This document shows positions 15,604-22,122 of a DNA stretch of 22,122 nt, piece after piece. How positions within the stretch are numbered: position 1 is the stretch's first letter; every line of letters starts with the position of its first letter. A model generated the notes under the pieces. The model saw nothing but the letters and a program-made list of their open reading frames with translations, had not been told where the DNA came from and ran no database searches. This DNA comes from Gammaproteobacteria bacterium. Lineage in GTDB: Bacteria; Pseudomonadota; Gammaproteobacteria; UBA4575. The translations under genes were made by a program, and so were the position numbers. Where the stretch lies: the NCBI GenBank assembly GCA_027297825.1, contig JAPUHH010000132.1, positions 1 through 22,122 of the forward strand, in the 5' to 3' direction.

Positions 15604-16326
15604 ATGTCAGACGACCTAGTCCCAAATCATGTTGCTATTATTATGGATGGCAATGGACGATGGGCGAAGCAGCGGAAATTGCCGCGCTCTGCGGGGCACA
15701 AGCAGGGGGTCAAAGCCACTCAAGAAATTATTAAAGCAAGCGGTAAGGCGGGGGTAAAGTATTTAACCTTGTTTGCATTTAGTAGTGAGAATTGGCAGAG
15801 ACCAAAAAAAGAAGTTTCTGCATTAATGGATCTGTTTATGCAGGCGCTTAAGAATGAAGTTCAAAATTTAGCTGAAAACGGTGTGCGACTAAAATTTATT
15901 GGGCAAAAAGATGCGTTCTCAAAAAAGCTATATCAACAAATCGAACAGGCAGAAGAGCAAACCGCTCATAATGATAAATTGTTTTTAAATATCGCTGCAA
16001 ACTATGGTGGCAGGTGGGATATTTTGCAGGCAACTAAAAAAATAATTAAACAAGTGCAGATTGGGAGTTTATCTTTAGAGGCGCTGGATGAGACTATTTT
16101 AGAACATGAGCTTGCAACCAAGAATTTACCTGCGCCAGATTTATTTATCCGTACGGGTGGTGAACAGCGCATCAGCAACTTTTTGTTATGGCAGCTGGCT
16201 TATACTGAATTATATTTTTGCGATCTGCTTTGGCCTGAATTTAACGCGGGTGAATTAGAAAAAGCATTTGATAGTTACAGGTTAAGACAAAGAAGATTCG
16301 GCCGCACCGAAGAACAAGTTGTCTGA
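15604..16326 (+). CDS. uppS: (di-trans,poly-cis)-undecaprenyl-diphosphate synthase
   Basis: UppS adds eight isopentenyl units in cis to farnesyl diphosphate, making the C55 carrier lipid for peptidoglycan and O-antigen. The 240-residue cis-prenyltransferase shows the catalytic Asp15 in IMDGNGRWA, GHKQG, the FAFSSENW loop, LNIAANYGGRWDI, and the RTGGEQRISNFLLWQ and YTELYF blocks. It starts 75 bases after frr, and that gap contains no visible Shine-Dalgarno or terminator. Its stop lies 7 bases before cdsA. It uses the isoprenoid units whose synthesis begins with Dxr two genes downstream. Confidence 0.97.
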   Translation: MSDDLVPNHVAIIMDGNGRWAKQRKLPRSAGHKQGVKATQEIIKASGKAGVKYLTLFAFSSENWQRPKKEVSALMDLFMQALKNEVQNLAENGVRLKFIGQKDAFSKKLYQQIEQAEEQTAHNDKLFLNIAANYGGRWDILQATKKIIKQVQIGSLSLEALDETILEHELATKNLPAPDLFIRTGGEQRISNFLLWQLAYTELYFCDLLWPEFNAGELEKAFDSYRLRQRRFGRTEEQVV

Positions 16327-16333
16327 AAGAAGA

Positions 16334-17140
16334 ATGTTAAAACAACGAATTATTACTGCAATAGTTCTTGGCGCTGCTATTGTATGGGCGATATTTAAAT
16401 TACCAAATCATTTGCTTGCGCTTGTATTTGGCGGGATAACCTTGCTGGGTGCTTGGGAGTGGGCAGGCCTAATTGGTTTATCTCATTTTTTGTGGAGAAT
16501 TATTTACGTTGTTTTTGTTGTTGCTTTGATGGCGCTTACGTGGGTGTTTGCTGGGCCGCATCAAGTGCACATTATTTTATTGGTCGCTGGCTTGTGGTGG
16601 GCGAGTGTGGTGATATTATTGTCGGTATATGAGTCGAAGTGGTTGCAAACAGCCTGGTTGCAACGAATGTTAGGATTTTCTGGATTTGTGGTACTAGTTC
16701 CTTCCTGGTTAGCGCTTACAAGCATTCATAGACAAGGTCCAATCATGCTGATGTTCTTATTGGTGCTGGTATGGATTACAGATATTGCAGCTTATTTTGT
16801 AGGTAAGAGGTTTGGGAAAACTAAATTGGCGCCTAAGCTTAGCCCAGGAAAATCACGAGAAGGATTATGGGGTGCATTGATGGCGTCCATACTCCTTGCA
16901 ATTGTAGGGGTTCGTTTGTTTGATTTAGATATGAATGTTTGGGTCTATTTTGGATGTTTGTGCTTGTTAACCGCTTTAATCTCAGTGGTTGGAGATCTTT
17001 ATGAAAGCTTGTTAAAGAGAAGGGCTGGAGTTAAAGATAGTGGAAGAATTTTGCCAGGCCATGGTGGCATACTGGATAGAATCGATAGCCTAACGGCGGC
17101 TGCACCAGGGTTTGTTCTTGGACTATACTGGCTAGTATGA
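16334..17140 (+). CDS. cdsA: phosphatidate cytidylyltransferase
   Basis: CdsA makes CDP-diacylglycerol from phosphatidic acid and CTP in the inner membrane, the branch point of phospholipid synthesis. I chose the ATG at 16334 (268 residues, N-terminus MLKQRIITAIVLG), which fits the family, over a TTG at 16319 that would overlap uppS; a purine run (GAAAGAAGA) directly precedes the ATG. Several hydrophobic segments cover most of the chain. The CDP-alcohol signature is near the C-terminus: KRRAGVKDSGRILPGHGG followed by ILDRIDSL, with the metal-binding Asp residues. The stop overlaps the dxr start as ATGA. Confidence 0.95.
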   Translation: MLKQRIITAIVLGAAIVWAIFKLPNHLLALVFGGITLLGAWEWAGLIGLSHFLWRIIYVVFVVALMALTWVFAGPHQVHIILLVAGLWWASVVILLSVYESKWLQTAWLQRMLGFSGFVVLVPSWLALTSIHRQGPIMLMFLLVLVWITDIAAYFVGKRFGKTKLAPKLSPGKSREGLWGALMASILLAIVGVRLFDLDMNVWVYFGCLCLLTALISVVGDLYESLLKRRAGVKDSGRILPGHGGILDRIDSLTAAAPGFVLGLYWLV

Positions 17141-18354
17141 CTGAAACCATTGCTCAAGCAAAACCCGCTCTTAGTAGCGTGGCAAAAATTTCAATATTAG
17201 GCGCTACAGGCTCTGTTGGGGTCAATACACTTGATGTTATTCAACAGCATCCGACTAAATTTTCTGTTGCCGCGCTAACTACGAATACCCAAATCGATCT
17301 TTTATATAAACAATGCTTGAAATTTCGGCCTAAGCTTGCAGTGGTTGTGGATGAAAAATTAGCAGACGATTTTATCGCAAAGTTTGACCATGATGATTTT
17401 AAGCCTGAGCTTCTTGTCGGTAGCCATGGATTAGAAGTAGCAGCTAGCTTGAGTGAAGTCGATTTTGTTATGGCAGCCATTGTGGGTGCTGCAGGATTGC
17501 CCGCAACTCTGGCGGCAGCGCAGGCTGGTAAGCGAATACTACTCGCAAATAAAGAAGCCTTGGTGATGTCAGGTGGCCTGCTGATGAAAGTAGTGCGTCT
17601 AAACGATTCAGTATTATTGCCCATAGATAGTGAACATAACGCAGTATTTCAATGTCTACCTAAAGGTGATGATAAGTGTGAGGTTGAAAAAATTATTCTT
17701 ACTGCTTCTGGAGGTCCATTCTTAAGTAGGCCTCTAAATGAGTTTGAGAATATTACTCCAGATGAAGCATGCGCGCACCCAAATTGGAAGATGGGTAAAA
17801 AGATATCGATAGACTCTGCAACGATGATGAATACAGGACTAGCAGTAATTGAGGCTTGCAAGTTGTTTGAAATAAACATTGAAGATGTAGAAGTTGTGAT
17901 TCATCCTCAGTCAATAGTTCATTCCATGGTTGCGTATCCAGATGGGTCTATGCTTGCACATTTAGCTTATCCCGACATGCGTGTGCCGATCGCACATGCT
18001 TTAGCTTGGCCGCAGCGTATAAGTTCAGGAGTAAGTACTTTGGATTTAACTAAAATCGGCGCACTAGAATTTTCTAAACCGGACAGCAATCGTTTTCCAT
18101 GTTTACAGTTAGCTTACAATGCGTTGGAGGCTGCAGAGAGTGCGACAACTGTTTTAAATGCTGCAAATGAGATTGCAGTTGAAGCTTTTTTAAATAACAG
18201 GATCCGTTTCACAGATATTCCAACGGTCATCGATGCTGCATTGCAACAAATAGAACATGAAGAAGCGAATGATCTGGAAGTAATTCTTACCAAAGACCAG
18301 CAGACGCGTGTTTTCGCAAAGAATTTTATTGATCGTTCGTTGTTGAGGCATTAA
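17137..18354 (+). CDS. dxr: 1-deoxy-D-xylulose 5-phosphate reductoisomerase with altered active-site motif
   Basis: Dxr converts DXP to 2-C-methyl-D-erythritol 4-phosphate with NADPH, the committed MEP-pathway step. The 405-residue protein has the NADPH motif LGATGSVG (21-28), LLANKEALVMSGG, the metal motif IDSEHN (Asp164, Glu166), ASGGPF, HPNWKMGKKIS and HPQSIVHSMV. About ten residues precede the usual start. The next motif is normally DSATMMNKGLEVIEA but reads DSATMMNTGLAVIEA: Thr233 (ACA) replaces the Lys, and Ala236 (GCA) the Glu. In the E. coli enzyme these are Lys228, which contacts the substrate phosphate, and Glu231, the third metal ligand. The rest is well conserved. It overlaps cdsA by four bases (ATGA), indicating coupling. 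Confidence 0.93.
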   Translation: MTETIAQAKPALSSVAKISILGATGSVGVNTLDVIQQHPTKFSVAALTTNTQIDLLYKQCLKFRPKLAVVVDEKLADDFIAKFDHDDFKPELLVGSHGLEVAASLSEVDFVMAAIVGAAGLPATLAAAQAGKRILLANKEALVMSGGLLMKVVRLNDSVLLPIDSEHNAVFQCLPKGDDKCEVEKIILTASGGPFLSRPLNEFENITPDEACAHPNWKMGKKISIDSATMMNTGLAVIEACKLFEINIEDVEVVIHPQSIVHSMVAYPDGSMLAHLAYPDMRVPIAHALAWPQRISSGVSTLDLTKIGALEFSKPDSNRFPCLQLAYNALEAAESATTVLNAANEIAVEAFLNNRIRFTDIPTVIDAALQQIEHEEANDLEVILTKDQQTRVFAKNFIDRSLLRH

Positions 18355-18356
18355 AT

Positions 18357-19715
18357 ATGCAAATGGTGACTTATTTGATTGCTTTTATCGTTGCAGTAAG
18401 CATTATTGTGACCGTGCATGAGTTTGGTCACTATTGGGTGGCGAAGAAACTCGGTGTGAAAGTGCTGCGGTTTTCGGTTGGGTTTGGGAAACCTTTTTTT
18501 ACACGAATAGCAGGTGTAGATAAGACGGAATACGTGCTTGCAAGTATTCCTCTTGGTGGCTATGTGAAGATGCTGGATGAACGTGAAGGTGAGGTGTTAG
18601 AAAACGAAGTGCATCGTGCCTTCAATCGTCAGCCAGTTTGGAAACGATTCGCAATTGTATCCGCAGGGCCAATATTTAATTTTATTTTTGCTGTATTGGC
18701 ATACTGGGCCACGTTTGTAGTTGGCGTTGACGGAGTAAAGCCGACGGTAGGTGAGGTGATACCGCAAAGTATTGCAGAACAAGCACAGATACAAAAAAAT
18801 GATCGCTTTGTATTAGTCGAAGGGGTTCCAGTCCAAACTTGGCAGCAAACTACTATTCAATTATTAGATAAAGCGCTTAGTCATGGCTCGGTTAAAGTGA
18901 CCTTACAAAATGAAGATGCTGCACAAAGAATCGTTACGCTAAATTTAAGCGACACAAAACAGCTACTAGCTGAAGGGAGTTTGCTGGAAAAAATCGGCAT
19001 TTCTCCTTGGAGATATCAATTTCAGCCAATTTTTGGTGAGATTAAGCCGGGTGTGGCTCAATCTGCTGGGATTCAGCCTGGTGATGAAGTGATCAGTGTT
19101 GACGGCAAGCAAGTGGATACTTGGGTTGATCTAGTGAAATATATACAAGCCCATGCAGGGGTTCCCATAGATATCATCGTGCTGCGTGATAGTGAACGCT
19201 TGAGTCTTGAATTAGTTCCTGAGCCCGAAGAGGAAGATGGGAAAATTGTTGGCCGAATAGGCGCCTATCCTTTTGTTGATCAAGCGCAACTTGATCAACA
19301 AAGAGTCCTCGTACGTTATAATCCGTTTGAAGCTGTTGCCAAGGGCTTGAGTAAAACATGGGGAGTTTCTATTTTGACCCTAAAGCTATTATGGAAGCTT
19401 GTTACAGGTGAGGCTTCATTGAAGAATATCAGCGGTCCAATCACGATTGCAGAGTATGCTGGCGTATCGGCGGCGATAGGTTTTTCTGCCTTTGTGAGTG
19501 CTTTGGCAATTATTAGTATAAGTATTGGAATATTAAATTTACTGCCTATACCAGTACTAGATGGCGGTCATCTATTCTATTATATAGTCGAGATCGCAAA
19601 AGGCAGTCCAGTATCGGAGCAGTTTGAAGCATTTGGCCAGCGTATCGGCATCGCCATGTTGGTGGGTTTGATGGGATTGGCTTTTTATAACGATATACAT
19701 CGATTACTACAATAA
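18357..19715 (+). CDS. rseP: site-2 intramembrane zinc protease RseP
   Basis: RseP performs the second cut in anti-sigma factor RseA (MucA in Pseudomonas), releasing the envelope-stress sigma factor; it can also clear remnant signal peptides. The 452-residue protein has an N-terminal membrane segment with the zinc motif HEFGH (21-25), SAGPIFNFIFAVLAYW as the second segment, two PDZ domains in the periplasm (about 110-200 and 210-290) and a C-terminal membrane segment with NLLPIPVLDGGH (third zinc ligand Asp402). The start could be the ATG at 18357, two bases after dxr, or the in-frame ATG at 18363. A strong inverted repeat lies within the coding sequence at 19272-19302. Confidence 0.96.
   Translation: MQMVTYLIAFIVAVSIIVTVHEFGHYWVAKKLGVKVLRFSVGFGKPFFTRIAGVDKTEYVLASIPLGGYVKMLDEREGEVLENEVHRAFNRQPVWKRFAIVSAGPIFNFIFAVLAYWATFVVGVDGVKPTVGEVIPQSIAEQAQIQKNDRFVLVEGVPVQTWQQTTIQLLDKALSHGSVKVTLQNEDAAQRIVTLNLSDTKQLLAEGSLLEKIGISPWRYQFQPIFGEIKPGVAQSAGIQPGDEVISVDGKQVDTWVDLVKYIQAHAGVPIDIIVLRDSERLSLELVPEPEEEDGKIVGRIGAYPFVDQAQLDQQRVLVRYNPFEAVAKGLSKTWGVSILTLKLLWKLVTGEASLKNISGPITIAEYAGVSAAIGFSAFVSALAIISISIGILNLLPIPVLDGGHLFYYIVEIAKGSPVSEQFEAFGQRIGIAMLVGLMGLAFYNDIHRLLQ
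19272..19302. repeat. 13-bp perfect inverted repeat within rseP
   Basis: TTTGTTGATCAAG (19272-19284) and CTTGATCAACAAA (19290-19302) are exact reverse complements around the 5-base loop CGCAA. Each arm contains the 8-bp palindrome TTGATCAA, so the element is also a pair of GATC sites 15 bases apart. It encodes FVDQAQLDQQR in the stretch between the second PDZ domain and the next membrane segment. No T-run follows, so it is not an intrinsic terminator. Confidence 0.85.
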
Positions 19716-19724
19716 AATAACAAT

Positions 19725-22013
19725 ATGGTGTTTATTTCTATCAAGCGCTTCATGCTTGGCGTCTTGTTTGCAACTATTTCTTTACCAGTGATGGCGGAAT
19801 CTTTTCGACTTCAAGATATTCAGGTAGAAGGACTTGAACGTATTGAGGCAGGCACAGTTTTTACCTATCTACCTATTAAAGTAGGTGATGAACTGGATGA
19901 GAATCAAACCTCAAACATTATCCGGACACTCTACAAAACAGGTTTTTTTGATGATATTCAATTGCGTCGCGAAGGTAACGTGTTGGTTGTGGTTGTGAAA
20001 GAAAAACCTGCTATTGCGAGTATCAACTTTGACGGCAATAAAATTCTCGATGATGAGCAATTGACAGAAGTACTGACAAGTGTAGGTATTGCTCAAGGGC
20101 GTGTATTTAATCGTTCCGTACTAGAGCGCTTAGAAAATGAATTGTTACAACAATATTTTGCGTTTGGTAAATACAGTGTCAATATTAACACACAGGTTCG
20201 AGAGTTGGCGCGAAATCGTGTAGATGTTGCTATTCAAATTGTAGAAGGGGATGTGGCAAAAATTAAGCAGGTAAGAATAGTTGGCAATACAAGCTTTGAA
20301 GAAGATGAGTTAATTGAAGATTTTGAATCTGGTTTGAAGCCATGGTATAAATTTTGGGGTGGCCGCGATCGCTATGCTAAGCAAAAACTTCAGGGCGACA
20401 TAGAAATTTTACGTTCTCACTATCTTAATCAAGGATATTTGAAATTTGATGTGACTTCTGCTCAAGTTTCAATCAGTCCCGATAAAAAGGATATCTTTGT
20501 CACGATTAATATTAATGAAGGTGATCAGTATACATTAGAAGGTTTCGATCTCGCGGGAACATTTATTTTTCCCAAGGAAGAGCTAATGTCCTTGGTGCAT
20601 CTAACACCTGGCGAAACATTTTCACGTGGAGAAGTTGTTAAATCAACAGATGCTATTTCACGAAGGTTGGGCGATGTTGGTTATGCATTTCCAAATATAA
20701 ATGCGATTCCTGAAATAGACGAGGAGATGAAAAGTGTAAATGTGACATTTTTTATAGACCCTGGAAAACGAGTCTATGTTCGAAGGGTGAATTTTCGCGG
20801 GCATGAGGCTACTCGCGATGAAGTGTATCGACGAGAATTAAGACAAATGGAAGCGGGTTGGTATTCGCAATCGAAGGTTGAGGCTTCAAGAAAGAGAATA
20901 CAAAGATTGGCTTATGTGGAATCTGTTGAGATAGAAACTCTACGCATACCTGGTATCGATGACTTTGTCGATTTAGATATTATTATAACAGAGCGATTAG
21001 CAGGTAGTTTTAATATTGGAGCGGGCTTTTCTGGCAGTCATGGCGCAGTAATTACAACGAGTGTTCAGCAAGAAAATTTTCTTGGCACTGGGAAAACAGT
21101 AGGTTTTAGAATTAATACCAGTAAAGCTAATACCGTTTATGATTTTAACTATACGAACCCGTATCATACTATAGATGGGGTGAGTAGAGGTTTTGGCGCT
21201 TCTTATGTTTCAACTGAGGCGAGTGAAGCAGATATATCTGATTTCGATTCTGACCAGTATGCTGTCAGGGTAAGTTATGGTATTCCATTAACTGAAAATG
21301 ATCGAATTGGGGCGACTGCACAAGCCAGGCATACAGAGATTGACTCTAATTTGAATACGCCGCTTGAGGTGCGTGAATTTCTTGTTGAGAATGGTGACAA
21401 ATATGACAACCTTACTTTAACTACATATTTTACTCACGACACACGAAATCGTAGTCTCTTCCCAAGTAAGGGTAATCGACAAACTTTAACCTTTGAACTT
21501 TCGGTACCAGGTAGCGATTTAGAGTTTTATAAACTTGATTATGAGAATGCATTTTATTTTTCGCTAGGTAAAGTATTTACATTGTCGTTGGGTGGCGCAA
21601 TCGGTTATGGTGATCAGTACGGAGACACATCGGATTTACCATTTTACGAGAAATTCCGAGCTGGTGGGTTTAGTTCAGTGCGTGGTTATGAAAACAATAG
21701 CTTAGGGCCTCGCGATTCATTTGGCGATTCATTTGGCGGAAACTTTTTAACCACTGCACGTGCTCAAGTTTTTTTCCCTCCGCCATTTTTGGATAATAAG
21801 GGTAGAGCGCGTTTAGCAGTATTTGTTGATATGGGGAACGTGTTCGAAGAATATGACGATTTTGAAACTAGTGAAGTAAGAGGTTCAGTCGGTCTCGGGG
21901 TGAATTGGATAACAGGTATAGGTGGTATTAGTGCAGCCATTGCATCAACTTTTAATGATGATTCAGAAGATGATATTGATGCATTTCAATTCGAGCTTGG
22001 GACAAGTTTTTAG
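19725..22013 (+). CDS. bamA: outer membrane protein assembly factor BamA
   Basis: BamA is the Omp85 core of the BAM complex, which folds beta-barrel proteins into the outer membrane. It is 762 residues, shorter than E. coli (810), mostly from shorter barrel loops. A signal peptide (about 1-24) ends at VMA before Glu-Ser-Phe. Five POTRA domains follow (about 25-425), beginning FRLQDIQVEGLERI and ending before IITERLAGSFNIGAGFS, where the 16-strand barrel starts. The loop-6 motif VRGY is at 652-655. The C-terminal residue is Phe, the usual barrel signal. A 12-bp tandem duplication sits in the loop after VRGY. The gene starts 9 bases after rseP and is followed by skp, as is standard. Confidence 0.97.
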   Translation: MVFISIKRFMLGVLFATISLPVMAESFRLQDIQVEGLERIEAGTVFTYLPIKVGDELDENQTSNIIRTLYKTGFFDDIQLRREGNVLVVVVKEKPAIASINFDGNKILDDEQLTEVLTSVGIAQGRVFNRSVLERLENELLQQYFAFGKYSVNINTQVRELARNRVDVAIQIVEGDVAKIKQVRIVGNTSFEEDELIEDFESGLKPWYKFWGGRDRYAKQKLQGDIEILRSHYLNQGYLKFDVTSAQVSISPDKKDIFVTININEGDQYTLEGFDLAGTFIFPKEELMSLVHLTPGETFSRGEVVKSTDAISRRLGDVGYAFPNINAIPEIDEEMKSVNVTFFIDPGKRVYVRRVNFRGHEATRDEVYRRELRQMEAGWYSQSKVEASRKRIQRLAYVESVEIETLRIPGIDDFVDLDIIITERLAGSFNIGAGFSGSHGAVITTSVQQENFLGTGKTVGFRINTSKANTVYDFNYTNPYHTIDGVSRGFGASYVSTEASEADISDFDSDQYAVRVSYGIPLTENDRIGATAQARHTEIDSNLNTPLEVREFLVENGDKYDNLTLTTYFTHDTRNRSLFPSKGNRQTLTFELSVPGSDLEFYKLDYENAFYFSLGKVFTLSLGGAIGYGDQYGDTSDLPFYEKFRAGGFSSVRGYENNSLGPRDSFGDSFGGNFLTTARAQVFFPPPFLDNKGRARLAVFVDMGNVFEEYDDFETSEVRGSVGLGVNWITGIGGISAAIASTFNDDSEDDIDAFQFELGTSF
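21713..21736 (+). repeat. 12-bp tandem duplication in bamA loop 6
   Basis: The unit CGATTCATTTGG occurs twice in direct succession (21713-21724 and 21725-21736) without mismatch. It keeps the frame and encodes Asp-Ser-Phe-Gly twice, shortly after the VRGY motif, in a loop whose length varies between species. The exact identity suggests a recent slippage duplication. Confidence 0.85.
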
Positions 22014-22030
22014 CGTTTAGGAGAAACACA

Positions 22031-22122
22031 ATGAAGTTTTGCTTATTTCGAAATATTTTTCTTGTCACGCTATTGATGTTTCCTATCATTGCTAGTGCAG
22101 AAGCAAAAATTGGATTTGTGAA
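22031..22122 (+). CDS. skp: periplasmic chaperone Skp/OmpH, N-terminal part (cut by window end)
   Basis: Thirty codons are visible. They begin with a signal peptide: Lys and Arg near the start, a hydrophobic core, and a likely cleavage site after IASA (residue 23). The mature start EAKIGFV matches the conserved first strand of Skp/OmpH proteins (typically KIAFV or KIGYV). Skp carries unfolded outer-membrane proteins across the periplasm to BamA. AGGAG at 22019-22023 lies 7 bases before the ATG, and bamA ends 17 bases upstream, the usual bamA-skp arrangement. Confidence 0.88.
   Translation, partial: MKFCLFRNIFLVTLLMFPIIASAEAKIGFV

Noticed and set aside
1..22122. Mobile element, defence system, CRISPR array or tRNA
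   Set aside because: All long frames are accounted for by housekeeping genes, and no transposase, repeat array or cloverleaf sequence was seen.

Overview
The window is a 22 kb stretch of a gammaproteobacterial chromosome with moderate to low GC (by eye, low forties percent). Protein similarity to E. coli and Pseudomonas families is high throughout, and the gene order is that of this class: rnc-era-recO-pdxJ-acpS; the divergent pair map-glnD-dap and rpsB-tsf; and then pyrH-frr-uppS-cdsA-dxr-rseP-bamA-skp. The uppS-cdsA-dxr order is the one I recall from Pseudomonas rather than E. coli (frr-dxr-uppS-cdsA). I cannot name the genus. I see no mobile elements, tRNA or rRNA genes, or CRISPR arrays, and no gene-free stretch longer than about 210 bases.

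Layout. (1) 1-4653, plus strand: the 3' end of rnc, then era, recO, pdxJ, acpS, cysM and a PolB-type 3'-5' exonuclease. (2) 4683-11771, minus strand, read from right to left: map, glnD, dapC, dapD, an ArsC/YffB-like gene and dapE. This holds three steps of the succinylase branch of diaminopimelate/lysine synthesis (succinyltransferase, aminotransferase, desuccinylase) next to the nitrogen sensor GlnD. (3) 11772-11977: a 206-base divergent control region with a good extended -10 promoter for rpsB and a two-stem leader ending at the rpsB Shine-Dalgarno. (4) 11978-22122, plus strand: rpsB, tsf, an intrinsic terminator, then pyrH, frr, uppS, cdsA, dxr, rseP, bamA and the start of skp. These genes join translation, UMP phosphorylation, isoprenoid and phospholipid precursor synthesis and outer-membrane biogenesis.

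Most of this is housekeeping. The main surprises are inside otherwise ordinary genes. Ribosomal protein S2 carries a C-terminal extension of about 190 residues that ends in a DUF4332-like helix-hairpin-helix domain, in one uninterrupted frame. Dxr has Thr and Ala where the family has the phosphate-binding Lys and the metal-binding Glu of its substrate motif. The ArsC/YffB-like protein in the dap cluster has Ser at the catalytic Cys position. The rseP coding sequence contains a perfect 13-bp inverted repeat with a 5-base loop. The terminator after tsf sits 15 bases upstream of the likely pyrH start, so it is part of the route into the downstream genes.
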